A stretch of DNA of 64,000 bases from Fusibacter bizertensis (GTDB lineage Bacteria > Bacillota > Clostridia > Peptostreptococcales > Acidaminobacteraceae): the NCBI RefSeq assembly GCF_029914245.1, contig NZ_JARYZI010000001.1, forward strand, positions 372,001 to 436,000. Reading direction: 5' to 3'. Each line of letters opens with the position of its first letter. The stretch's first letter is position 1. The notes below the pieces were generated by a model. The model was not told the origin of the DNA and did not search any database. It was given only the letters and a program-made list of their open reading frames with translations. Shown piece after piece: positions 44,133 to 53,384 of the stretch. The position numbers and the translations under genes are program-made.

Positions 44133-44186
44133 ATCTAACGTTTCTCTTGACCCCGTCGCGATAGTGATGAAGCTAAAGTGTTAGAT
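44133..44186 (-). other. attC-like site (leftmost clear site of the array)
   Basis: ATCTAAC...GTTAGAT at the ends (R'' and R' on the plus strand), interior with GACCCCGTCGCGATAGTGATGA, a diverged member of the GTCGCGAAGTGATG type. Lies between two minus-strand genes. Confidence 0.75.
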
Positions 44187-44231
44187 AACGCTGTAAGGGA
44201 TTACTCCAATTATCAGTTTACAAACTACAAA

Positions 44232-44687
44232 TTAGTTTTCACTTAAAGAATTGTAAATGTTTTCAAAAAAATTTAAATTGATTTTTTCTCCAATCACTTT
44301 ATATATTGTCCAGTTTTCATTCTTATCCATAATTGAAATGTATGAATTTCCTCTTATTGCTGCTCTAAAAATTTCTTTTTCATTGTTCTTCATAATAATA
44401 ACGTAAGTCTCTTTTTCATCAAGTTTTTTATAACTTATATTCGAGCGCATGTATTTAAATGTACTCAAATAATTATAGATTTCTTTACAAGTGTTTTTAT
44501 TCAAGCTTTCAACAACATTTCCAGGTTCCAATATATTATTTTTTTGAATAATTGACAAACTAGTATTACTAGAAATTGGAGGTTCATTTCCAATAATTTT
44601 TACTAATTCACGTGGATATAAAAAAAACAAAGCAACAATTATAAACAACACTATGATTGTTGTTCCAAATACAGTATTTTTTTTCAT
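44232..44687 (-). CDS. Membrane-anchored protein, unknown
   Basis: 151 residues, N-terminal helix (8-27), then an outer domain 'CKEIYNYLSTFKYMRSNISY'. Start overlaps the stop of the lipoprotein gene upstream by 4 bp, so it is coupled to it. Followed by an attC 46 bp downstream; these two genes belong to one cassette. Confidence 0.68.
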   Translation of the reverse strand: MKKNTVFGTTIIVLFIIVALFFLYPRELVKIIGNEPPISSNTSLSIIQKNNILEPGNVVESLNKNTCKEIYNYLSTFKYMRSNISYKKLDEKETYVIIMKNNEKEIFRAAIRGNSYISIMDKNENWTIYKVIGEKINLNFFENIYNSLSEN

Positions 44688-45214
44688 GTTTCCTCCTGTT
44701 GATCGACAAGAGCTAGAACTGTTTTATCTGTGTATTCATCATCACCTAATACGAAGTAAAATAACTTAGATTTATGGAATTCTCTGCTCCATATTTCAAC
44801 TTGTTCTTTGGTTTTATTATCTTCTAAAATAATCTGATTAATTGTTGAATCAAATACCTTTCCAGCTAAGATATTTATCATATTTTCATCATTGATTTTC
44901 ATTTCAAAACCACCTGTTATGTAATCTCCATTACTTTCAAATCCATAAAACGGTTCATTTCTAACAAGTCTAAATTCCCCATTTTTTTCAGTAAGTATCG
45001 AAATTCCTAGTGCACCATCCCTTTCAAAAAATACTAGGGTAACATCTCGATAACTTTCCGTAGAAAGCAGATTGTCTATTTCACTCAAGCCCTTCTCAAT
45101 TGCTTCGTCCTCACTCGAATAACGCTCATTATCAGTTGAATTATTAGAATTTGAGCAAGCAGAAAATACAGCAATAGTCAATAATATTACAAATATAAAG
45201 ATTTTAGTTCTCAT
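44684..45214 (-). CDS. Lipoprotein, unknown
   Basis: Start at the ATG at 45,214 (GAGAGG before it). 176 residues with lipobox AVFSAC and a polar linker 'SNSNNSTDNERYSSEDEAIEK', then a mixed domain. Overlaps the downstream gene by 4 bp. No family recognised. Confidence 0.7.
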   Translation of the reverse strand: MRTKIFIFVILLTIAVFSACSNSNNSTDNERYSSEDEAIEKGLSEIDNLLSTESYRDVTLVFFERDGALGISILTEKNGEFRLVRNEPFYGFESNGDYITGGFEMKINDENMINILAGKVFDSTINQIILEDNKTKEQVEIWSREFHKSKLFYFVLGDDEYTDKTVLALVDQQEET

Positions 45215-45283
45215 AAAACACCTCTCTTTCAATTTTATTTACTGCTGAATAGGGGGATAGGTACTGGATATTGACCGTTACCA

Positions 45284-46054
45284 TCATTCTTTAAAATCGT
45301 CAATATTTTCAATTATTAATTCTTCATATGTTTCGGTATAGATTTTTGCTATTAGTAGATCATTCTCAAAATATAGATCTTGAATACCGTATAGCTGGTC
45401 ACTATATAATTGTGATTCAATTATTCCATTTTTATTAATTATTGATAGATAAGGCTTTCTTTCACACACCAAGTAGATATTACCTGCATCATCTATAATC
45501 GGAGGCATAGAAGGATAACCGATGTGATCAAGTTGCCAGTCAATTGCACCATTTTCAATATACAAGCTATAAAGAGTATCATTGACAGCCATTAATATTT
45601 TATCTTCAGTGACTGATACACCTGAATAATAGTCTAGCTCTGAAATATCTATGTTATTCCAAGTTTTAAGCCATGACAGTTCATCAGTATTTTCTCCATC
45701 AAATACAGCAAATAGAAAGGTTATGCCATTCTCTAAATCTGTTCCACCCTCATATCCAGTACCATAGTGTACACTACCGATCTGTTCCATATGTAATTCT
45801 ATTTGATAGATATCATTAGTGCGACCAGTATCACGTTCGTTTTTATCTATACTAGTATTATCTTTTTCTTCTATAGGAATGTCGGTGTTGGCACTTTCAG
45901 TACTTACATTACTTTCAATAGTACTTTTTCCATCTTCATTATAAACAATATCAATGTTTTCGCCAACATCATGAGCACTACATGAGCATAATACAAACAG
46001 AATAATCACTGCTTCTAGAATATGAATTGCTTTAAAGAATTTTGAAATTGTCAT
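45284..46054 (-). CDS. Lipoprotein with PQQ-like propeller repeats
   Basis: Start at the ATG at 46,054 (GAGGGGGGAC before it). 256 residues; signal ending in FVLCSC; polar linker; then strands 'DKILMAVNDTLYSLYIENGAI', 'GNIYLVCERKPYLSIINKNG', 'NDLLIAKIYTETYEELII' typical of beta-propeller blades. The ligand is unknown. Confidence 0.65.
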   Translation of the reverse strand: MTISKFFKAIHILEAVIILFVLCSCSAHDVGENIDIVYNEDGKSTIESNVSTESANTDIPIEEKDNTSIDKNERDTGRTNDIYQIELHMEQIGSVHYGTGYEGGTDLENGITFLFAVFDGENTDELSWLKTWNNIDISELDYYSGVSVTEDKILMAVNDTLYSLYIENGAIDWQLDHIGYPSMPPIIDDAGNIYLVCERKPYLSIINKNGIIESQLYSDQLYGIQDLYFENDLLIAKIYTETYEELIIENIDDFKE

Positions 46055-46196
46055 AACTGTCCCCCCTCTATACACATTTAGAAATAGCTTCAAACCTATA
46101 CTAACGTTTAAACGCTCTAATAGTAGTCACAAGATAGCCCTCAGTGATATTCTTTACAACGAGTATTGATCAATGACAAATGGATTTTTACTTTAC

Positions 46197-46580
46197 TTAC
46201 TTCCACAACTTTTCTTTGTAATCTAGATTTAGATAAAAATCCATAAATTTTGACGAAATTTTATTATTAGCCTTAAACCATCTCCCATTAATTTCAATTT
46301 TATCTCCGATCATAACAATTGTACCGCCCCTATATTCCAAACTGACTTGCCATCCTTTTTCGTTATTTATTATTGGTTTTAAATCAGAATTTTTTATCAT
46401 TTTAAAAATCAGGTCTATATTTTCAGTATCTATGATAGTCTTATAATGCGGCGGTGAAGGTAGCGCAATTATAGTTACTGTAGTTGGTAAATTTTTTGTT
46501 GGAATCGGAATATGGTGTAAATATGTATAAATGAGCAAAAAAACAATTAAGACTATTATAATTTTAAATAATCTTTTCAT
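46197..46580 (-). CDS. Membrane-anchored protein, unknown
   Basis: 127 residues. N-terminal helix (5-22) then a domain with 'IALPSPPHYKTIIDTENIDL' and 'GWQVSLEYRGGTIVMIGDKI'. Monocistronic, with GGAGGACC before the ATG. Confidence 0.65.
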   Translation of the reverse strand: MKRLFKIIIVLIVFLLIYTYLHHIPIPTKNLPTTVTIIALPSPPHYKTIIDTENIDLIFKMIKNSDLKPIINNEKGWQVSLEYRGGTIVMIGDKIEINGRWFKANNKISSKFMDFYLNLDYKEKLWK

Positions 46581-46674
46581 TTAGGTCCTCCTCTTTAGAA
46601 TAAATTATACAAATTCAACTGCTGTTGACATGAGAGGGCATTGATCAACCTTAAAAGTTCTCTTTCACTCCAAA

Positions 46675-47292
46675 TTAAGCAAATATATGAAATAAGTTAA
46701 ATCTTTGAATGTATACACCTATTCCAATCGCAATCATACATATCGCTATATTACTTAGAACTAGTTTCTTCTTATCAATCGTCTTAGAATTGAGTAAGTA
46801 TTTCGCTGATATAAACTGCCAGAATACAAAAGCTATTAATAAAATGACTGCCAGTTCCTCCTGATTTTTATACGGATCATAATTGGGCAGCCAATTGTAG
46901 AGCTTCATTTCAGTTATATAAAACAACAATATTGGTATATTCACACCGAAAACCAATCCTACTACTCCCTGTATTGCATAAGAGATCACTTTGAATTTCC
47001 CAATTAACTTCTGAATAATCAGTGTATCAACAAGATAGATAATAGAAACAGCTGACCCTATGATTGCATAATCCTTCGTCAAAACAATTAAAATGACATA
47101 AACAATATTCCACAAATGGCTAAATCTAGCTACATCATTTAACAATCCAAATACTATAAGAACCAACAACCAACACCCAAAAGAAAATAACAATGGAATG
47201 AATCGTAAATATCTATCGTTGATTAACTTATGATTCATTATGCTAAAAATAATGAATGCACTAGCTAAACATATATAATGGAATTCGTACAT
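46675..47292 (-). CDS. Polytopic membrane protein, unknown
   Basis: 205 residues with six membrane segments. GGAGGTGAG precedes the ATG. The attC-like site at 47,341 lies 49 bp upstream. No family recognised. Confidence 0.65.
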   Translation of the reverse strand: MYEFHYICLASAFIIFSIMNHKLINDRYLRFIPLLFSFGCWLLVLIVFGLLNDVARFSHLWNIVYVILIVLTKDYAIIGSAVSIIYLVDTLIIQKLIGKFKVISYAIQGVVGLVFGVNIPILLFYITEMKLYNWLPNYDPYKNQEELAVILLIAFVFWQFISAKYLLNSKTIDKKKLVLSNIAICMIAIGIGVYIQRFNLFHIFA

Positions 47293-47340
47293 ATACTCAC
47301 CTCCTCAAATCTATATTTATAATGTCGATTAACAAGTGAC

Positions 47341-47398
47341 GGGTTAACGGAGCGCCCGATACCTGCACAGCAGGTTTGGCGGAGCAGTTATTGAACCC
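47341..47398 (-). other. attC-like site of a different stem type
   Basis: GGGTTAAC at one end and GTTATTGAACCC at the other, with a nested stem CGCC/GGCG and ACCTGC/GCAGGT. It has the layered arms of an attC but a sequence unlike the other sites, and R' is not a clean GTTRRRY. Confidence 0.5.
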
Positions 47399-47432
47399 GA
47401 AGTTAGGTGATAGACTTCGATTTTCTGTGTTT

Positions 47433-48332
47433 CTATACTGTCTTAAAATATCCACTTACCCATTCGTAACACTCATTAAGTTCTATATCACTGATTATGT
47501 CAGACCTATGCTCATAAAGGATTTTTATATCCTTTTTAGTTTTAGATATAATACTTAAAAAGGCATCAATATCAAACCAGCCAGAATTTATATCCAAACT
47601 TTTCAATACTGGATGGTGTCCTTGTTCAATTATGTCGCTAACTTTAATATTTGATAGATGAACAAGATAAGTATATGGCACCATTTCCTTTACAAATTTC
47701 ATACAATCGAAGTTTGAGTCGATTTTACTTTGCACGTTCAGTCTTGCACTATCAAGACATATTTTAATGTTTGAAAATTGGTTGAGTAATTCTTTTAAAT
47801 ACTCTCCCTCATACAAATACTTATTTAACAGCTCAATTTCTAGTACAATCTGTATTCCCGATTCATCTGACAATTGTGTGAGCTGACACATTAATTCAAA
47901 AGTATTATTCTTAAATAATTTAAACGGATAATCGTCTTCATCGATAGGTTTATCTGCAATAGTAAAATTGCATTTGTCCCAGTTCAAACGTTTATCTAAT
48001 ATCATTGGTTTTGGAAAATGTATTAGAATATATTCTGCATTGATACTTCTTTCGACATTAATTTCAGCTATTAATGCCTGCATTGCTATTTTCCGCTCTT
48101 GTTCATCTAATGATAATAAATGAGGATCTCTATACTTATAGCTATTCCGATTTAGCGGAAAATGAATTCCCACTTTAATATTATTTTTCTTTGTAAATTC
48201 AGCAATTTCTTGTATTTCTTCACAGGACGAAAAATTGCAAAATTCTATACCTGTAAATTCTGTTGAAATATAATCTCTCTGGTATTTACTAAAATCTATC
48301 TTATTGTGCATTCCGATTAAAAATTCTGTCAT
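47433..48332 (-). CDS. Xylose isomerase-like TIM-barrel protein
   Basis: Start at the ATG at 48,332 (AAAGGAG before it). 299 residues: 'TGIEFCNFSSCEEIQEIAEF', 'VGIHFPLNRNS', 'EYILIHFPKPM', 'GIQIVLEIELLNKYLYEGEY', 'KICLDSARL'. These are the successive strands of the AP endonuclease-2/xylose isomerase barrel, with His, Glu and Asp at metal positions. It could be a sugar epimerase/isomerase or an endonuclease-IV-like protein. Confidence 0.75.
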   Translation of the reverse strand: MTEFLIGMHNKIDFSKYQRDYISTEFTGIEFCNFSSCEEIQEIAEFTKKNNIKVGIHFPLNRNSYKYRDPHLLSLDEQERKIAMQALIAEINVERSINAEYILIHFPKPMILDKRLNWDKCNFTIADKPIDEDDYPFKLFKNNTFELMCQLTQLSDESGIQIVLEIELLNKYLYEGEYLKELLNQFSNIKICLDSARLNVQSKIDSNFDCMKFVKEMVPYTYLVHLSNIKVSDIIEQGHHPVLKSLDINSGWFDIDAFLSIISKTKKDIKILYEHRSDIISDIELNECYEWVSGYFKTV

Positions 48333-48344
48333 AAACACTCCTTT

Positions 48345-48479
48345 GATTTGAGGATTTTTATTACACCTAAAACGATACCATCATATTCAGACAATGGTTT
48401 AAATTCTCCCAGGCACATACACATCAATTTCTTTACCATCACCAGCAATCGTTCCTTCAATATATGCGTAATTAATCAT
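48345..48479 (-). pseudogene. Remnant of an inorganic-pyrophosphatase-like gene
   Basis: The ATG at 48,479 has GGAGGATATA before it. 'INYAYIEGTIAGDGKEIDVY' matches the 'NYGYIEG..A.DGe..DaYvlG' block of soluble pyrophosphatase-like proteins, and after a frameshift 'KPLSEYDGIVLGVIK' supplies the next block. It stops at the start of the TIM-barrel gene. A decayed cassette. Confidence 0.6.
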
Positions 48480-48512
48480 TATATCCTCCCAAGCTTTCTC
48501 GCTCGGATTTTC

Positions 48513-48566
48513 GCATAACACTCTTACTTTCCTTGTAGCCTCAGCAGAGAGGACTATGTGTCATAG
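48513..48566 (-). other. Degenerate attC site
   Basis: GCATAAC...GTCATAG with interior 'CTTGTAGCCTCAGCAGAGAGGACTATGTG', recognisably the CTCGCAGCC type with substitutions. R' carries GTCA instead of GTTA, so it may be inactive. Confidence 0.6.
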
Positions 48567-48672
48567 AAATCTCTTTAAATAACTTCATTTATTATATTTT
48601 ATAAGTTAGAAAATATATATTGGTAATTATAAAGTTTGGATTTTATTACCATTTTGAAAATATACTTATAAA

Positions 48673-49569
48673 TCAGGGACTCATGTCTTTAACAGCTTTT
48701 GACCTCATCGCTTCTGTTAACGCAAGTCCGTGTTCCCTATCATAACCATATACGTGACGCAACTCAGGAGGCATATTAATCTCAATCCCAATAACCTTGC
48801 TTTGCTTAATAAAAAATGTAATATCCCTGATTTCATTGGTTTCCGGGGTAAATGGCTGCCATAAAAAGGCATACTCAAAGTCGTATTTTTTTTCAAGAGT
48901 CGCTAGATTTAGGTCGACAAATTCGATGTAACTTAGCAAATTCGATCGTGTTTCTGACAATGTTTCATCCTTCTCAAGGTAATATAAATCATTTTCATAA
49001 GTTAATAAAAGATTACTTTCAGTACTGCCTACAGCAACCCCTTTATTCGTATACATGCCTTCAATATTCGACCAGAGGTAAGCGATGAACACTTGATTGT
49101 CTAGCGAATAATAATCTGTGTCAACGAACAAACCTCCATTTTGACTTTCAAACCAATATAGATTGTGTTGGCTAGGGGGAGTTAAGTCATCACTTTCATA
49201 GCTTAATACTTTTATAGTCTGTTCCTCTACATTAAAATGATCAAACAGCGTATAAACCCCATGCACTTGACCACTTTTATCCATCAATGTAAGTGAAAAA
49301 TCATCAGTCATTCGCGCATCATATCGCCCGGAAAAAGTGAAATCCCATAGATAGTGCAAATCCTCGTGAACATTCTGCGGAATCGTTGGTATATCGAGTG
49401 AAGTTGCATCCGGTTCAGTACTTGGACTTGTGTTTTCAACTGTAGGTATTTCAGTTTGACTTACAATCGGATTGCTGGCCTTCATATTGTTTTCATTAAA
49501 CAGGCTCAAGAGAATAAATGTGATAATTCCTATAGAGATCAATAAGATGAACTTAAATTTTGTTTTCAT
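48673..49569 (-). CDS. Membrane-anchored secreted protein, unknown
   Basis: 298 residues. Anchor helix (4-24), a Thr/Pro/Ser-rich linker with 'PTVENTSPSTEPDATSLDIP', then a beta-rich domain 'FTFSGRYDARMTDDFSLTLM'. No family recognised. It lies upstream of the degenerate attC at 48,513. Confidence 0.65.
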   Translation of the reverse strand: MKTKFKFILLISIGIITFILLSLFNENNMKASNPIVSQTEIPTVENTSPSTEPDATSLDIPTIPQNVHEDLHYLWDFTFSGRYDARMTDDFSLTLMDKSGQVHGVYTLFDHFNVEEQTIKVLSYESDDLTPPSQHNLYWFESQNGGLFVDTDYYSLDNQVFIAYLWSNIEGMYTNKGVAVGSTESNLLLTYENDLYYLEKDETLSETRSNLLSYIEFVDLNLATLEKKYDFEYAFLWQPFTPETNEIRDITFFIKQSKVIGIEINMPPELRHVYGYDREHGLALTEAMRSKAVKDMSP

Positions 49570-49707
49570 ACATCTCCTTTATGCATAATTTCATAATCCT
49601 CAAACAAACCGGATTCTCAGAACAATCTTTGCCCAATAGTTTTCTTAGGAAAGGCATCGAAAGCTGATTAACTACAGGCGGCTAGCCGACGAATCAACGG
49701 TTTTAAA

Positions 49708-50175
49708 CTATTCTTTTTTTCTCTCTTTGATCATTAATATTTCTGTCACATTTTCAGTATAAAATCCATCAAGTTCACAAAGTCTAACAAAACCAATCTT
49801 CTCATACAATTTCTCAGCTCTCGAATTCCACTTCCCGACTAACAATAATATTTTTCTATAATTAGGGACAATTATTTCTTCAAAATAATTCAATAATTGC
49901 TTTCCATAACCCTTTCCCCTACTAGCAGAATCTACCACAATTATGTGTATATATGGGTGAATGCCGAAAGCACCTTCTAATTTATAAATTAAAACAGCCA
50001 CACATTTCATATTGCGATCCTCACCAATCACAATATTATCTTGATCCATTTCACTTCTAATCATCTTCTCTATTTTCTCTTTATCATGCTTAAAATAAAT
50101 TGATCCTAAATCAGAATCATCTATAATTGTTACCATTGATTCTAGATCCTTAACAATTGCTTTTCTTATCTTCAT
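49708..50175 (-). CDS. GNAT family N-acetyltransferase
   Basis: Start at the ATG at 50,175 (GGAGGAC before it). 155 residues: 'YIHIIVVDSASRGKGYGKQL' (SRGKGYG) and 'NSRAEKLYEKIGFVRLC'. A cassette gene; the attC that should follow it at its 3' end is not clear (the 49,570-49,707 gap has no clean attC). Confidence 0.85.
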   Translation of the reverse strand: MKIRKAIVKDLESMVTIIDDSDLGSIYFKHDKEKIEKMIRSEMDQDNIVIGEDRNMKCVAVLIYKLEGAFGIHPYIHIIVVDSASRGKGYGKQLLNYFEEIIVPNYRKILLLVGKWNSRAEKLYEKIGFVRLCELDGFYTENVTEILMIKERKKE

Positions 50176-50236
50176 TTGTCCTCCAATTTTCAACTGTATA
50201 GTAAATCATTATTCCCTACCTCTAAAATCAATCACT

Positions 50237-50332
50237 TTTTTAACAAGTATACACTGTCAATTACATTCCCACGATTCCCACTCCGCAAGAATCGTTTCAT
50301 CTAGGGGAATTGAGGTTGTCGGCGTGTTATGG
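50237..50332 (-). other. Long attC-like site
   Basis: TTTTAAC at one side and GTTATGG at the other with inner stem ACGATTC/GAATCGT and a ~96-bp span. The R' end GTGTTATGGGAAG is identical to that of the site at 52,478. The left boundary is uncertain. Confidence 0.5.
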
Positions 50333-50338
50333 GAAGTA

Positions 50339-50794
50339 TCACCCTTTTCTTCTAGTAATATATTCTTCCAAAATCGGCTTGATTGTATGACTCAAGTTCA
50401 TTGGTAATTCATCTATGTTGTAGAATTTCGCATTTCTACCTTCAGTTTTCTCTACCACAATTTCGCCTTGGAAATCTTTGCATGTAAATGCGACTGTCAC
50501 ATTGTATACTTCATTTCCATCTGGGTATTTATAATATAATTCTGGACCTGAATAAACATTCAATAAATTTAATTTCTTACAGACTAAATTTACCTCTTCT
50601 AATACTTCACGTCTTGCGGTATCTTCTAAACTTTCTTTTAATTCCATCGCACCTCCTGGTAACCCCCACCAGTCTCGATCAGTTCGATGATGAAGTAAAA
50701 TCTCACCGTTTTCATTCTCAATTATTACGCAAGCTCCACACATAATAATTGGTTGAGTTCCAATGTGTTGTCTCAAACTTGATATGTAATCCAT
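50339..50794 (-). CDS. NUDIX hydrolase
   Basis: Start at the ATG at 50,794 (GAGGAAAAG before it). 151 residues. NUDIX box GGAMELKESLEDTARREVLEEVNL is complete (G-x5-E-x7-REVxEE). 'WWGLPGGAMEL' precedes it. It cleaves a nucleoside diphosphate linked to another group; the substrate is unknown. The attC follows directly after the stop. Confidence 0.9.
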   Translation of the reverse strand: MDYISSLRQHIGTQPIIMCGACVIIENENGEILLHHRTDRDWWGLPGGAMELKESLEDTARREVLEEVNLVCKKLNLLNVYSGPELYYKYPDGNEVYNVTVAFTCKDFQGEIVVEKTEGRNAKFYNIDELPMNLSHTIKPILEEYITRRKG

Positions 50795-50886
50795 TTTGTC
50801 TTTTCCTCTTTCCCATTTATTTTTACTTGCTATTTCACTTATCGTTTCGCAAATTCCAGACGTCACTCTCGTGAATTTTTTAATTA

Positions 50887-50926
50887 TTCTAACTCCTGGG
50901 TAGACATTGGAAATTCACTGTTAGAC
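50887..50926 (-). other. Short attC-like site
   Basis: TTCTAAC...GTTAGAC ends with only ~26 bp between. TCTAAC/GTTAGA are fully complementary, but the inner stem is weak, so this is an attC worn down by deletion. Confidence 0.55.
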
Positions 50927-50942
50927 GTCGTATTCAATAAAG

Positions 50943-51451
50943 TCAAAATTTCAAATCAGTATTAGTTCGTTTAATCGTTTTATTTGATACAGAAATAAAT
51001 CCTGCGGTAAATACTATAAACATCATTAAATAAGCTACTATTCCTACTGTCGTTGTATTTATTGTGTCTGCAAAAAGAATTATAGCTTTTGAGCCCCAAT
51101 ACACAAAACCAAACATATAATTTTGTGATCTCCCAGCAATATCGAAATTTCTATTTACATCACTTACAAAAATAAACTGCCAGATAAATAAAATCATTGA
51201 AACTCCCCATAGAGAATTCCCTAAGATAAAATTCATTAGTTTTCCAGTCCTTAGATTTCCAAATTGTCTTCCTACCCAAAACCAAAAAACTACAGCAACA
51301 TATTTCCACAAAACAAAAGTACTTCTGAAGTAGTTATAACTAACAAAGAGTTCATATTAAATCCATAGACTAATACACGATTTATTACATCTGCCACTAA
51401 AAATGGAATTAATATATAAAGAATTAGCTTATAGTCTATTTGATTTTTCAT
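50943..51451 (-). pseudogene. Membrane protein gene with a frameshift
   Basis: From the ATG at 51,451 (AGGAGGAAATTAC before it) the frame gives 'LILYILIPFLVADVINRVLV' and 'LLVITTSEVLL' but runs into a stop after 'CGNMLL'. A one-base deletion in a T-run (near 51,320) would restore the frame into 'LWKYVAVVFWFWVGRQ', which continues to 50,943. The joined product has four membrane helices and about 169 residues. The downstream part alone would need a TTG start without a ribosome binding site. It is one cassette. Confidence 0.75.
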
Positions 51452-51509
51452 GTAATTTCCTCCTGTCAGATATTTTCGCTAGATTGTGAATAATCTTTTA
51501 TTATATGAC

Positions 51510-51563
51510 GCCTAACGTTCTTGCATTACTCGCAGCATAAGTTACGTGGACTGTGTGTCAGAC
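51510..51563 (-). other. attC site, CTCGCAGC type
   Basis: GCCTAAC...GTCAGAC ends; interior 'TTACTCGCAGCATAAGTTACG' has lost part of the CAGTCCTCGCA stem. R' has GTCA instead of GTTA. Confidence 0.75.
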
Positions 51564-51598
51564 GAAGATGTTTATAATAATTATTCAATATTGAAAGT

Positions 51599-52108
51599 TC
51601 AAACATTAATTATTTTTACCACCTTTTTAAAAAAAAAATTAGTAGCTTCTGCTTTTACTTCCGATGAGATTTTAATTCCCTTTTTATTTATAACAGCTTC
51701 TAACTCAAGATAGTATTTTTCAGCTTCAAAGCTTTTATTTACTACATCATTATTGTCCATATATTGATTAGAACTTAAGATTTCTTCACAATCATTTATA
51801 ATTTCATATGTGATTTTAAATAAATTATCAAGTACTACTTCACCTTCAAGAGTTTCCTTTGTAGTTTTTAAACTCTTATATTCTTCATAAAACCCTTCAA
51901 TATCGTTTTTATAACTATTAACCTCATCCAATGATGTTTTGAGAGGTAACGAATAAACTCTTACATAGGTGTTTGTCGAAATTAAAAAAGCAGTATTATA
52001 AAAATCGTTTGTAGTTTCTAAAGTTCTATTTTCAATATAATTTGAGGTTATAATTACAACTTTAATTAAAACAAATATTGACAAAATAATAATTAATAAT
52101 CGTTTCAT
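51599..52108 (-). CDS. Membrane-anchored helical protein, unknown
   Basis: 169 residues. N-terminal helix (3-20), then mostly helical, lysine/glutamate-rich outer domain ('NSYKNDIEGFYEEYKSLKTT'). The attC follows 36 bp downstream. No family recognised. Confidence 0.65.
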   Translation of the reverse strand: MKRLLIIILSIFVLIKVVIITSNYIENRTLETTNDFYNTAFLISTNTYVRVYSLPLKTSLDEVNSYKNDIEGFYEEYKSLKTTKETLEGEVVLDNLFKITYEIINDCEEILSSNQYMDNNDVVNKSFEAEKYYLELEAVINKKGIKISSEVKAEATNFFFKKVVKIINV

Positions 52109-52171
52109 TTTAATTTCCTTTCATTTTCAATATTAACTGAAATACATGATTAGCAACAGTCTGATAACGAT

Positions 52172-52311
52172 TTATTTTTCAGTTGATATGTCTACTAGTA
52201 CGTCTGAAGATAAAGTCGTTTTATCCAACTCTATATGAGTACCTTTATTACAACTAGTCAGAAGAACACCAAAATTGTAATTAGTAGAGTCATTTTCATC
52301 TTACTATTCAT
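52172..52311 (-). pseudogene. Short lipoprotein gene with a frameshift
   Basis: The ATG at 52,311 opens 'MNSKMKMTLLITILVFF' then a stop; the +1 frame gives 'LLTSCNKGTHIELDKTTLSS' ending at TAA 52,174-52,172. Together they make a lipoprotein signal with lipobox LLTSC and a 30-residue tail. The region 52,312-52,477 holds nothing more than a short attC-like trace (near 52,322-52,362, CACCTCAC...GTTATAA). Confidence 0.5.
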
Positions 52312-52477
52312 AACTTACACCTCACGTTGTTTCAATTCACACACATGTTATAAGGATATATCTTCATAATATTCAATCTGACTTGAACCTATAAAAACCA
52401 TTTCAAAATAATTAAGAGAACGATGTTGTCTCATCTTAAATTTAACGAAATACATACTACTCGGCTCTTTGAATTTC

Positions 52478-52531
52478 ACCTAACGTTCTTACAGTCCTCA
52501 CAGCGTAAGTTGCGTAGACTGTGTGTTATGG
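52478..52531 (-). other. attC site, CTCRCAGC type
   Basis: ACCTAAC...GTTATGG ends, interior stem ACAGTCCTCACAGC / TTGCGTAGACTGT. Lies upstream of the lipoprotein remnant and downstream of the membrane gene at 52,579. Confidence 0.85.
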
Positions 52532-52578
52532 GAAGTTAATTTTAATTATTTTCTTTTATATAAGAGTTTTTATTAGTT

Positions 52579-53181
52579 TCAAATTTTAGATTTTCTAAGA
52601 CCTAATATAGTAAATCCTACACCACATAAAGCAGTAGATATTCGATTGATATTTAAAATATATATACCTAACCGAAAATAAGCTTCTACTTGTTTTGGAC
52701 TAATATGATTTGTTGCCTTGTATGCATTGAAAATACAAGAGGGTATTATGCCAACCAAACAAATAATTATTAAAATCTCAACTTTATAGTTCTTAATGTT
52801 TTTAAGATCTATTTCCACCACAAAAATTATAATTAATGCTATGTATATTGTAATAAAAGCTATCGATCTGAATAACCATTCTTCATTGACTGAACTGAAC
52901 TTAAACAAGTCTATATTATTATTGGCTACTACTATTCCAATAAAAACTGATATCAAAAATATCAAACTGCCTGCTACTTTCTTTGGTTTAATTAAATCAA
53001 TTATCATAACACCTAGAAGTACAACAATGGCCAATTCTGCATAATCTCTTATATTGTAAAACATCAAACCAAGTTCAGGTGATTCATTTATTAAATGCAA
53101 TAACCATATAATTGCCATCAATATCATTATGGTACCGTTTATTATCAAAAAATTCCTTTTATTAACTATTTTTAAAAGCAT
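52579..53181 (-). CDS. Polytopic membrane protein, unknown
   Basis: 200 residues with six hydrophobic segments. AGGGAGG lies before the ATG. No family recognised. Single-gene cassette bounded by attC sites at 52,478 and 53,316. Confidence 0.68.
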   Translation of the reverse strand: MLLKIVNKRNFLIINGTIMILMAIIWLLHLINESPELGLMFYNIRDYAELAIVVLLGVMIIDLIKPKKVAGSLIFLISVFIGIVVANNNIDLFKFSSVNEEWLFRSIAFITIYIALIIIFVVEIDLKNIKNYKVEILIIICLVGIIPSCIFNAYKATNHISPKQVEAYFRLGIYILNINRISTALCGVGFTILGLRKSKI

Positions 53182-53315
53182 ACTCCCTCCTTATTTTGTT
53201 CGGTTCATTTTAGTAGTTGATATTCATTGATGTTTCTCTAATTTCACATATTTTGCATAATCTTTATATAGGTTGTTTATTGTACATTTTCAATCACCTG
53301 CCTTTTTAAAGAATT

Positions 53316-53369
53316 TCCTATCGTTCTTGCAGTACTCGCAACTAAGGGGGTGAGGACTGTGTGTTATAA
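53316..53369 (-). other. attC site, CTCGCA type
   Basis: TCCTATC...GTTATAA; interior TTGCAGTACTCGCAAC...GTGAGGACTGTGT. R'' has ATC where AAC is expected, so one box is damaged. Confidence 0.75.
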
Positions 53370-53384
53370 GCTGTTATTGTATTT

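Noticed and set aside
46100-46152. Possible attC near ACTAACGTTTAAACG
   Set aside because: The right side (GTGATATT) is only a weak partner and no inner stem forms.
49640-49690. Possible attC around CGGCTAGCCG
   Set aside because: A palindrome exists, but the flanking AAC and GTT boxes do not pair; the site expected after the GNAT gene at 49,708 could not be confirmed.
52322-52362. Short element CACCTCACGTTG...GTTATAAGG
   Set aside because: It resembles a worn attC but is too short and unpaired to claim.
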